From Candidatus Saccharimonadota bacterium (GTDB taxonomy: Bacteria; Patescibacteriota; Saccharimonadia; Saccharimonadales; Saccharimonadaceae): a stretch of DNA of 7,554 nt. Both the position numbers and the translations under genes were made by a program. The notes under the pieces were generated by a model. That model was not told the DNA's origin. It was given only the letters and a program-made list of their open reading frames with translations, and did not search any database. The stretch covers positions 1-7,554 of the forward strand of contig UNSP01000012.1 in NCBI GenBank assembly GCA_900556355.1, read 5' to 3'. This document shows, in pieces, positions 1 through 5,956 of this stretch; the first letter of the stretch is position 1, and each line of letters begins with the position of its first letter.

Positions 1-39
1 TTTTTCTAATTCACCAATTTTCTTTTTTAGCGGTTGCAT
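1..39 (-). CDS. N-terminal fragment of an unidentified leftward gene
   Basis: Reading leftward from an ATG at 39-37, an open frame of 13 codons runs to the window edge and encodes MQPLKKKIGELEK. The fragment is rich in lysine and glutamate and could begin a helix or coiled coil, but it is too short for any family assignment. Support for a real gene comes from the TGn-extended -10 box (TGGTACAAT, 47-55) ending 7 bp before the ATG, the same geometry as hpt and murD in this window. There is no Shine-Dalgarno sequence. An ATG further upstream (58-56) stops after three codons and is not usable. The gene is divergent from hpt. Confidence 0.45.
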   Translation of the reverse strand, partial: MQPLKKKIGELEK

Positions 40-46
40 ATATTTT

Positions 47-55
47 ATTGTACCA
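47..55 (-). promoter_or_regulatory. Extended -10 promoter of the leftward partial gene
   Basis: The minus strand reads TGGTACAAT: a TGn extension followed by TACAAT, which is one mismatch from TATAAT. The box ends 7 bp before the ATG, so transcription should start at or next to the start codon. No convincing -35 hexamer lies at 16-18 bp, as often seen with extended -10 promoters. Predicted by eye only. Confidence 0.5.
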
Positions 56-56
56 T

Positions 57-84
57 TTTTCAGCGCTCAATTCTCTGTTAAAAT
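57..84 (+). promoter_or_regulatory. hpt promoter (TTTTCA / TGT-TAAAAT)
   Basis: The -10 is TAAAAT at 79-84, preceded by TGT at 76-78, giving an extended -10. A partial -35, TTTTCA at 57-62, lies 16 bp upstream. Six bases separate the -10 from the hpt ATG, so the predicted first transcribed base is the A of the start codon. No ribosome-binding site fits between them. Confidence 0.6.
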
Positions 85-90
85 AAAAAG

Positions 91-630
91 ATGGATAAAG
101 ATATTGAGAAAATTCTATTTACGAACGAAGAAATAAAAACGGCAGTTCAAAAACTTGGGAAAAAATTGACCGAGGATTATCACGATAAAAATCCTGTTGT
201 CGTGGGTATTTTACGCGGCGCGGCACCGTTTATGATCGACTTGATACAAGCCATGGATTGCTATATGGAAATTGATTTCATGGCGGTTTCCAGCTACGGC
301 GATGACACAAAATCTTCTGGATCTGTAAAAATTATCAAAGATTTGGATACCGACGTAACGGATAGGCATGTGTTGATAGTTGAGGATATAATTGACAGTG
401 GTCGAACCGCCCAAGCGCTAAGAGAATTATTTGCCGCAAAAAATGCTGCGTCGGTAAAAATATGCTCGCTATTAGACAAACCAGCACGGCGCGAAGTTGA
501 TGCAAAAGCCGACTATGTAGGTATTGATACACCGAATGAATTTGTCGTTGGCTATGGTCTGGATTTTCGCCAGCAATATCGCAACTTGCCATACATTGGC
601 ATCTTAAAACCAGAAGTCTATCAAGATTAA
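91..630 (+). CDS. hpt: Hypoxanthine phosphoribosyltransferase
   Basis: This 179-residue cytosolic purine-salvage enzyme transfers the phosphoribosyl group of PRPP to hypoxanthine (and usually guanine) to give IMP or GMP. The type I PRPP-binding signature [13 protein letters not shown] is at residues 94-106. The PRPP-side loop GILRGAAPF is near residues 39-47, the flexible active-site loop [11 protein letters not shown] at 67-77, the purine-contacting lysine in LLDKP at 127-131, and the family's C-terminal [17 protein letters not shown] at 154-170. Length is normal for bacterial HPRT. The ATG is the only reasonable start because an in-frame TAA lies 12 bp upstream, inside the -10 box. There is no Shine-Dalgarno sequence. 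It is the only complete rightward gene, divergent from the partial gene at the left edge and overlapping the end of murD by 4 bp. The family is clear; guanine versus hypoxanthine preference cannot be read from sequence. Confidence 0.96.
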   Translation: MDKDIEKILFTNEEIKTAVQKLGKKLTEDYHDKNPVVVGILRGAAPFMIDLIQAMDCYMEIDFMAVSSYGDDTKSSGSVKIIKDLDTDVTDRHVLIVEDIIDSGRTAQALRELFAAKNAASVKICSLLDKPARREVDAKADYVGIDTPNEFVVGYGLDFRQQYRNLPYIGILKPEVYQD

Positions 631-1871
631 AGCTCTTCTACGGCGGCGACAAATTGCTCGCCACGATCAGAATAACTCTTAAACATATCAAAGCTGGCAG
701 CTGCTGGGCTAAGGATCACCACGTCGCCAGATTGCGCTTTATTTTTGGCTAATTTAGCAACCTCTTTCATTCCTGCCATATTCAATTGGACAATTTCGCA
801 ATCAATTTTTTCTTCCCTTAAAACTTCCCTAATTTCATCAGCGTTAGCGCCATTGATAATTATCAGTCGCACGTTTTGTCGGGCAATTTCTTTTGCTAGT
901 TCAGAATACTCCGCGCCTTTATCTGAGCCGCCCAAAATCAAAATTTTCGGCTCCGCAAAAGCTTTTAATGCCGCAATCGCACTACCCGGAGTGGTCGAAA
1001 TGCTGTCATCGTAATATTTCACACCGTATTTTTCAGCAACAAACTTCAATCGATGCGGTAGCCCCGTAAACTCGCTAAGCCCCCTCTTTATCTCATCATC
1101 TGACACGTTCGGCAAAATCGACTTCACCGCCGCTATCGCCGCGCACGCATTGTCAATATTATGTTTCCCCGGCAAGCGAATCGCAGAAGTTATATCGTCC
1201 GAGAGAACAAATGGATATTCCTTTTTCTGCGCCAAACTCGCATCTGCAATCGACGAACTAAACTCATTTTGAGAATTATAGACAACATAATCGTCCGCGG
1301 TTTGGAACTTGGCGATATTCGCTTTTGCTGCCAAATAGTCATTAAAATCAGCGTGGACGTTCAAGTGGTCAGGTTCAATCATCAGCACCACGGCAACGTG
1401 CGGAGATTTCTGCAAATCCCACAATTGAAAACTGGACAATTCATAAACGACAATGTCATTTTTTTCAATTTTCGGCAAAATATCCAAAGCTGGCACGCCA
1501 ATATTCCCCACCAAATGAACGGTTTTACCTGCCGCGCGCAAAATCGACGAGATAAAACTACACGTCGTCCCCTTGCCTTTTGTGCCAGTCACACCAATTA
1601 TAGTCGCTGGGCAATTGGCAAAAAACTCATTTGTCGCCGACCAAATTCGACCGTTGGTCTTTATCTTTCTTGGCGGAAGACTTGGCGACCTAACGATTAA
1701 ATCCGCGTTCTCCAGCCCCGAAAATCCCGTCTGATAAGCCACATTTTCCGGCAAATTATCTACTTTCTCACGCTCGTCCGCCACCAAAAAATCAGCTTCC
1801 GGAAACTTCTCCCGAAAATAACGCAAATTAGATTGACCTTCAACACCAAAACCAGCAATGACAATTTTCAT
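627..1871 (-). CDS. murD: UDP-N-acetylmuramoyl-L-alanine--D-glutamate ligase
   Basis: The 414-residue cytoplasmic Mur ligase adds D-glutamate to UDP-MurNAc-L-Ala using ATP, the second amino-acid step of peptidoglycan precursor synthesis. A Rossmann-like UDP-binding N domain (residues 1-90, beginning [11 protein letters not shown]) is followed by the ATP loop [11 protein letters not shown] at 93-103, ELSSFQL at 144-150, EPDHLNVH at 166-173, the probable carbamylated lysine K183, [10 protein letters not shown] at 236-245, LILGGSDKG at 311-319 and [10 protein letters not shown] at 388-397. The last two are MurD hallmarks that separate it from MurC, MurE and MurF. Two motifs differ from the E. 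coli pattern: the P-loop has KGKGTT rather than NGKST/TT, and the segment equivalent to NDSKAT reads DDSIST (288-293). It is last in the leftward run, 36 bp behind the M16 gene, but carries its own promoter abutting the ATG. Confidence 0.95.
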   Translation of the reverse strand: MKIVIAGFGVEGQSNLRYFREKFPEADFLVADEREKVDNLPENVAYQTGFSGLENADLIVRSPSLPPRKIKTNGRIWSATNEFFANCPATIIGVTGTKGKGTTCSFISSILRAAGKTVHLVGNIGVPALDILPKIEKNDIVVYELSSFQLWDLQKSPHVAVVLMIEPDHLNVHADFNDYLAAKANIAKFQTADDYVVYNSQNEFSSSIADASLAQKKEYPFVLSDDITSAIRLPGKHNIDNACAAIAAVKSILPNVSDDEIKRGLSEFTGLPHRLKFVAEKYGVKYYDDSISTTPGSAIAALKAFAEPKILILGGSDKGAEYSELAKEIARQNVRLIIINGANADEIREVLREEKIDCEIVQLNMAGMKEVAKLAKNKAQSGDVVILSPAAASFDMFKSYSDRGEQFVAAVEEL

Positions 1872-1877
1872 AACCTG

Positions 1878-1886
1878 ATTATATCA
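1878..1886 (-). promoter_or_regulatory. Extended -10 promoter of murD
   Basis: The minus strand reads TGATATAAT, a consensus TATAAT with a TG extension, in the 36-bp gap between the M16 gene and murD. Six bases (CAGGTT) separate it from the murD ATG, so the expected first transcribed base is the A of the ATG. The -35 position, 17 bp upstream, holds GTGTAA, a weak match. The only Shine-Dalgarno-like bases are AGG, two bases before the ATG, too close to work normally. Confidence 0.6.
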
Positions 1887-1907
1887 CGGGCAATTTACGA
1901 TTACACC

Positions 1908-3185
1908 CTAGAACAACTTGTCGAGCTTATCGTACAGCTTTGTTAATAACTCTTTTTCTTCCGAAGTAACTGCCGCCAACGTCCATGTGTTGGATGCAAA
2001 AAATTGACGAGCCGTTTCAATCAACTGGTCAGGAGTTACCGCCAAAATAGAATCTGGAACGGCGGCATAATCTCTCACGAAATCATCAGCAAAATATCGT
2101 CCTACGTAAAAATTGCTTACTTGCCCAACAGTTTGAGCGCCCATTTGATAACGACCCAACGAATACGACTTCACACTTTCCAAATCTTCTTCAGAAATAG
2201 ATCCAGCCAAAACTTTCTTCAACTCTCTCACGATAATATCAAAGAGCTTTTCTGCAGTTTCAACATTTACTTGTCCACCGAAATCCCAAGCCGAATCGTA
2301 AAAACCAATCGACGTATCACTAAAAATACCATACGCCAAGCCTTTTTTACGAGCCGCGCCAAAAATCCTCGAGCTCATCGTGCCGGTCAGAATGTGATTC
2401 AATGCGTTCATAGCCGTGACTTCTTCATCGCTTAACTCGCGCGGAATCATCATTGACCAGCCAAACGTCAAATTAGTCGCCTCTTTTCGTCTGACTAAAA
2501 CCGGATTAGCCCTGCGCGGTTCATCGCGCGGAATAACGAATCGCTCGCCCGTCTCTAATTGCCAACCCTCAAGATGTTCTTTAATAGCCGCTTTTCGTCC
2601 AGCCATTTTTCCAGCCACCACAAACCGCATATTCTTCAAAGTATGCGTTCGCTTGTGATGATTTTTAATATCCTTCAATTCAATATTAGCAATCGTTTTT
2701 AGGCGCTGATTATACGTCAAAATATCCTCACCCAGCGCCTGCTGAATGCGCGGCCACATCACACGGTTGTGATTGTTGAGATAACCAGTCAATTCAGAGC
2801 GAACATTACCCTTTTCCGCCTCAAGCTCATCGGCATTGAATCGCGGCGTTGTAATAGCCAATCTCTGAAGCTCCAAAATCCTGTCCCACTCAAAATCCGC
2901 ACAAATCGCTTCATAAACCATTGAATAGTCAGAAGTGTAAGCGTTGTGATAGGCACCATTCTTGGTAAATTCCTGCTCGTAATTGTGCTCCGAACGAAAC
3001 TTTTCATTCGCGCCGAACGCCATATGCTCCATAATGTGAGCCGTTTCGTAAATGTCTTTATTCAGAACGTAGCGATTGCCTGCCCTGAATTGCACCTGAA
3101 AACTCATTACCGTAGTGTCTGGAACGTCAATCAACAAGCCGCGCGCACCATTCTTCAGTCTAATTTCCTCAACTGTATGTTTCAT
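1908..3185 (-). CDS. M16-family zinc metallopeptidase
   Basis: The 425-residue protein belongs to the pitrilysin/mitochondrial-processing-peptidase (M16) family, which degrades or trims peptides inside a two-lobed chamber. The inverted zinc motif HIMEH is at residues 50-54: H50 and H54 are ligands and E53 is the catalytic base. The third ligand is probably E131 in GNVRSEL, at the family spacing of 76 intervening residues. The C-terminal half carries the second M16 domain, with SSRIFGAARKKGLAYGIFS supplying the usual Arg/Tyr substrate-contact residues. The size matches one M16B-type subunit, so it probably acts as a homo- or heterodimer. There is no signal peptide or membrane segment, so it is expected in the cytoplasm. 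It begins 15 bp after the secA stop, with only a weak ribosome site, suggesting co-transcription or translational coupling. The substrate is unknown; the position beside secA hints at, but does not prove, a role in handling exported or leader peptides. Confidence 0.9.
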   Translation of the reverse strand: MKHTVEEIRLKNGARGLLIDVPDTTVMSFQVQFRAGNRYVLNKDIYETAHIMEHMAFGANEKFRSEHNYEQEFTKNGAYHNAYTSDYSMVYEAICADFEWDRILELQRLAITTPRFNADELEAEKGNVRSELTGYLNNHNRVMWPRIQQALGEDILTYNQRLKTIANIELKDIKNHHKRTHTLKNMRFVVAGKMAGRKAAIKEHLEGWQLETGERFVIPRDEPRRANPVLVRRKEATNLTFGWSMMIPRELSDEEVTAMNALNHILTGTMSSRIFGAARKKGLAYGIFSDTSIGFYDSAWDFGGQVNVETAEKLFDIIVRELKKVLAGSISEEDLESVKSYSLGRYQMGAQTVGQVSNFYVGRYFADDFVRDYAAVPDSILAVTPDQLIETARQFFASNTWTLAAVTSEEKELLTKLYDKLDKLF

Positions 3186-3200
3186 TGCCTAATTCTCTGA

Positions 3201-5831
3201 TTATTTACGATTTTTCTTACGGTTCTGTCGCTGAGTCTTTTTCTTCTTTCGAGCTTGATTCTTCGCACGATTTGATTCCGCGCTAGTCTTGCCCTTTTTC
3301 ACAGAGAAGTCATCGTCACGATTTTCCTCGCCCGAACCAATTTCATTTACGCCACGCTCAACGGCATTTTCCGCCAACCTAGTTAGCTCGGTGTCATATT
3401 CGTCGTCTTGAGATTGACGGACTGTAGCGTCGGCTTTATGAATATTAAATATCGTTGCCAGAACTTCATCGCGGAGATTAGCCTGTAAACTCTCAAACAA
3501 CTTCTGGGATTCTGATCGATATTCCACCAAAGGATCACGCTGCCCAACACTTCGCCAGTGAATTCCCTCGCGCAAATGTTGCATATTTTCCAAATGCTGC
3601 ATCCACAATGTATCCAACACCGCCATGTAGACCTCGCGCTCAACTCCGCGCAAATCATCAGCGCCAATCTCACGCTCTTTCTCCGCGTAAGCTTCTTCAG
3701 CCAATTCCAGTGCTTTTTCATAGCGCAGACGATCTTTCTTTTCCTTGCCAACCTTTTCAATTTTTTCCTTATCAACTGGGAAAATAACCGAGAAATCCTC
3801 GACAAACTTTGGATTATTCTTTGATGGAAGAGTCGTCAATTCGTGAACTTTAGCTCGCAATAATCGCTCAATTTCTGGCTTAATATTATCGCCTTCCAAA
3901 ATCCTACGTCGCATAACATAAACGACGCGACGATGACGGTTAATCACATTGTCATATTGAACAACATTTTTGCGCGTATCAAAGTTGTAGCCTTCAACTC
4001 GCTTCTGCGCCGCTTCCAATGTTTTCGATACGGCGCGAGTTCTGATTGGCGTATCATCATCAACGCCCAGCCTATCCATCAACGACGCAATTCGCTCGCC
4101 CTGGAAAATTCGCATCAAATCATCTTCGGTCGAAACGTAAAACTGAGTCTCGCCTGGATCGCCCTGGCGTCCGCCACGACCGCGCAACTGATTGTCAATT
4201 CGGCGTGATTCGTGTCGCTCTGAACCGATAACAACCAATCCACCAAGTTCCTTAACACCCTCGCCAAGCTTAATGTCGGTACCACGACCAGCGATATTCG
4301 TGGCCAAAGTAATCGCGCCTTTTTCGCCGGCTTTCGCAACAATCGCAGCCTCACGCTCATTGTTCTTGGCGTTCAGAATCTCAAACTTAATGCCTTCTTT
4401 TTCCAAATATTTGGCAATTTGCTCATTCTTTTCAATAGAGCCAGAGCCAACCAGAACAGGACGACCTTGCTTGTGGTAATCCTTAATCGCCTCAGCGACA
4501 GCTTTAAGCTTGGCCTTTTCAGTCTTGAAAATCAAGTCTTCCTTATCCTCGCGAATAACTGGTTTGTTCGGTGGAATTTGGATAACATCAAGTGAATAAA
4601 TTTGCTGGAACTCCTCAGCTTCAGTAAATGCCGTACCAGTCATACCGCTCAATTTATTGTACAAACGGAAATAATTCTGGAAGGAAATTGTCGCCAAGGT
4701 CATACTCTCTTCCAGTACAGGAACGCCCTCTTTCGCCTCAATTGCCTGGTGCAAGCCTTCGTTGTAGCGGCGACCCTGCATCAAACGACCAGTATGTTCG
4801 TCAACGATAATCACTTCACCGTCGTTGGTTACAACATAATCCTTGTCGCGCTTGAACAATGTCTGCGCTCGCAAAGCCTGATCCATGTGATAAACACTGC
4901 GCACGTGATCTGGTGTGTACAAGTTTTTTATTCCCAACAGTTTCTGAACCTTTTCAACACCTTCATCAGTCAAGGCAACACTTCGGCGCTTCTCATCCAA
5001 AACGTAATCTTCTGGAACCAACTTCGCGGCGATTTTAGCAAACGTGTAATAATTGTCAGGATTTTCAGCCGCTGGAGCAGAGATAATAAGCGGCGTACGA
5101 GCTTCGTCAATCAAAATTGAGTCAACCTCGTCAACGATTGCAAAATTCAATTCACGCTGCCTGAGCAAATCGACATCATTAACCATGTTGTCGCGCAAAT
5201 AGTCAAAGCCAAACTCGTTATTCGTGCCGTATGTAATATCCGCAGCATAAGCTTCTTTACGTGAAACTGGGCGAAGCTTGCGCATTCGAGGGTCGTCGTG
5301 ATGCTCATTGTTATAATCTTTATCATAAACAAATGACGCCTCATTGATAATCACACCAGTAGTCAGGCCTAGGAAATCATATACTTGACCCATCCAGCCG
5401 GCGTCGCGCTGCGCCAAATAGTCATTAACCGTCACCACATGAACACCCTTGCCCTCCAAAGCATTCAAGTAAGTCGGCAATGTCGCCACAAGAGTCTTAC
5501 CTTCACCAGTTTTCATCTCGGCAACGTTACCCTCATGAAGAACCATACCGCCAATCAGCTGCACATCATATGGACGCTCGCCAATCACACGCTTAGCAGC
5601 TTCCCTTGCCACGGCAAACGCATCTGGCAAAATCGTATCAAGCGTCACACTCTTCTTCGACAAACGCTTTTTCAGCTCATCAGTTTGCGCCCGAAGCTCC
5701 TTGTCGGACATCTTTTCATATTTGTCATTCAGACCGTTAATAACGTCAACTTGCTTACGCAATCGTTTCAAAATCTTCTTCTGTGGATCGCCAAAAATCT
5801 TACTCAGCGCTTTTTGTTGTGTAATTGCCAT
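3201..5831 (-). CDS. secA: Preprotein translocase ATPase SecA
   Basis: SecA is the ATP-driven motor that pushes unfolded preproteins through the SecYEG channel at the cytoplasmic membrane. I use the ATG at 5831, giving 876 residues beginning MAITQQKALSKIFG. The frame stays open 36 bp upstream to a TTG, but those codons lie in the 5' leader. Walker A is MKTGEGKT (106-113), Walker B/DEAD is VDEVDSILIDEARTPL (233-248), the second ATPase domain has GRGTDIKLGEG (515-525) and QLRGRGGRQGDPG (548-560), and the scaffold/two-helix-finger region spans about 735-785. Unusual points: about 20 extra residues in NBD1 (roughly 163-189), valine at 762 where the finger-tip tyrosine is expected, and a 45-residue C-terminal tail (832-876) dense in lysine and arginine with no cysteine motif for zinc. 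The gene lies behind hpf and ahead of the M16 gene. Family assignment is certain. Confidence 0.98.
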   Translation of the reverse strand: MAITQQKALSKIFGDPQKKILKRLRKQVDVINGLNDKYEKMSDKELRAQTDELKKRLSKKSVTLDTILPDAFAVAREAAKRVIGERPYDVQLIGGMVLHEGNVAEMKTGEGKTLVATLPTYLNALEGKGVHVVTVNDYLAQRDAGWMGQVYDFLGLTTGVIINEASFVYDKDYNNEHHDDPRMRKLRPVSRKEAYAADITYGTNNEFGFDYLRDNMVNDVDLLRQRELNFAIVDEVDSILIDEARTPLIISAPAAENPDNYYTFAKIAAKLVPEDYVLDEKRRSVALTDEGVEKVQKLLGIKNLYTPDHVRSVYHMDQALRAQTLFKRDKDYVVTNDGEVIIVDEHTGRLMQGRRYNEGLHQAIEAKEGVPVLEESMTLATISFQNYFRLYNKLSGMTGTAFTEAEEFQQIYSLDVIQIPPNKPVIREDKEDLIFKTEKAKLKAVAEAIKDYHKQGRPVLVGSGSIEKNEQIAKYLEKEGIKFEILNAKNNEREAAIVAKAGEKGAITLATNIAGRGTDIKLGEGVKELGGLVVIGSERHESRRIDNQLRGRGGRQGDPGETQFYVSTEDDLMRIFQGERIASLMDRLGVDDDTPIRTRAVSKTLEAAQKRVEGYNFDTRKNVVQYDNVINRHRRVVYVMRRRILEGDNIKPEIERLLRAKVHELTTLPSKNNPKFVEDFSVIFPVDKEKIEKVGKEKKDRLRYEKALELAEEAYAEKEREIGADDLRGVEREVYMAVLDTLWMQHLENMQHLREGIHWRSVGQRDPLVEYRSESQKLFESLQANLRDEVLATIFNIHKADATVRQSQDDEYDTELTRLAENAVERGVNEIGSGEENRDDDFSVKKGKTSAESNRAKNQARKKKKTQRQNRKKNRK

Positions 5832-5834
5832 AAA

Positions 5835-5858
5835 CCTTAAAACTCCCTCACTTTCAGG
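5835..5858 (-). other. Possible secA leader hairpin displaying the ribosome-binding site
   Basis: In the secA 5' leader, CCTGAAAG (5858-5851) can pair with TTTTAAGG (5842-5835) through six Watson-Crick pairs, one G-U pair and one G-A mismatch. The 8-base loop TGAGGGAG contains the Shine-Dalgarno-like GGGAG. The stem is weak and AU-rich, so it may not form at growth temperature. Confidence 0.25.
5843..5847 (-). promoter_or_regulatory. Probable secA ribosome-binding site
   Basis: GGGAG lies 11 bases before the ATG at 5831, a somewhat long spacing. An AAGG (5838-5835) lies only 3 bases before it. These sites favour the ATG at 5831 over the in-frame ATG at 5861 or TTG at 5867, neither of which has any purine-rich site upstream. 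Confidence 0.5.
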
Positions 5859-5869
5859 CATTTTCAAAA
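5852..5869. repeat. Direct repeat copy 1 (secA leader)
   Basis: An 18-bp element matches the one at 5890-5907 in 16 of 18 positions, same orientation, with starts 38 bp apart. This copy lies just downstream of the predicted secA transcription start (around 5872), at about +4 to +21. It contains the in-frame ATG at 5861. Confidence 0.6.
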
Positions 5870-5878
5870 ACTTCTTTT

Positions 5879-5907
5879 ATTATAACTTTTTTCAGGCAAT
5901 TTGAAAA
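5879..5907 (-). promoter_or_regulatory. secA promoter (TTTTCA-17-TATAAT)
   Basis: The -10 is a consensus TATAAT (5884-5879) and the -35 is TTTTCA (5907-5902, 4 of 6 matches to TTGACA) with an ideal 17-bp spacer. There is no TG extension, unlike the other promoters in this window. The predicted start near 5872 gives a leader of about 40 bases. The -35 coincides with the T-tract of the hpf terminator and with the upstream direct repeat. Confidence 0.6.
5890..5907. repeat. Direct repeat copy 2 (secA -35 region)
   Basis: This is the partner of the 5852-5869 element, differing at two positions. It covers the secA -35 and most of the spacer. Together with the base at 5889 it also forms an inverted repeat, TTTTCA-N7-TGAAAA (5889-5907), typical in size of a dimeric repressor site. 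The other copy has lost that symmetry at one base. Confidence 0.6.
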
Positions 5908-5935
5908 GAAAAAGCGCCCAAAATCTGAACGCTTT
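5904..5935 (-). terminator. Rho-independent terminator of hpf
   Basis: On the minus strand AAAGCGTTC (5935-5927) pairs with GGGCGCTTT (5919-5911): seven Watson-Crick pairs and two G-U pairs around the 7-base loop AGATTTT. The T-run TTTTTCTTTT (5913-5904) overlaps the end of the stem. It starts 21 bp after the hpf stop, so it should end or attenuate transcription before secA, which then relies on its own promoter. Confidence 0.75.
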
Positions 5936-5956
5936 CCTGCTAATTTCATCTATCAA

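Noticed and set aside
645..662. Hairpin GGCGA...TCGCC near the hpt-murD junction as a terminator
   Set aside because: The stem is only 5 bp, it lies within murD coding sequence, and no T-tract follows on the plus strand.
1161..1700. 179-codon rightward open frame opposite murD
   Set aside because: It lies entirely inside murD on the other strand, its translation is rich in Arg, Ile and Asn with no recognisable family, and it has no promoter or ribosome site of its own. It is a shadow of murD codon use.
1893..1902. 10-mer ATTTACGATT also present at 3203-3212
   Set aside because: The second copy is part of the secA stop region and codons; there is no extension of the match and no consistent position relative to genes. 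Chance is sufficient.
1887..1907. Possible terminator between the M16 gene and murD
   Set aside because: The GGG...CCC pairing is too weak, the spacing is long, and no T-run follows.
5385..5840. 151-codon rightward open frame opposite the secA start, and similar frames at 4602-5120 and 2004-2435
   Set aside because: All are antisense to well-supported conserved genes, with compositions typical of complementary-strand shadows and no initiation signals.
5832..5867. N-terminal extension of SecA from TTG 5867 or ATG 5861
   Set aside because: These codons overlap the direct repeat and the ribosome-binding site for the ATG at 5831, lack any ribosome site upstream, and the encoded PESEGVLRF does not resemble a SecA N terminus, whereas the protein from 5831 does.
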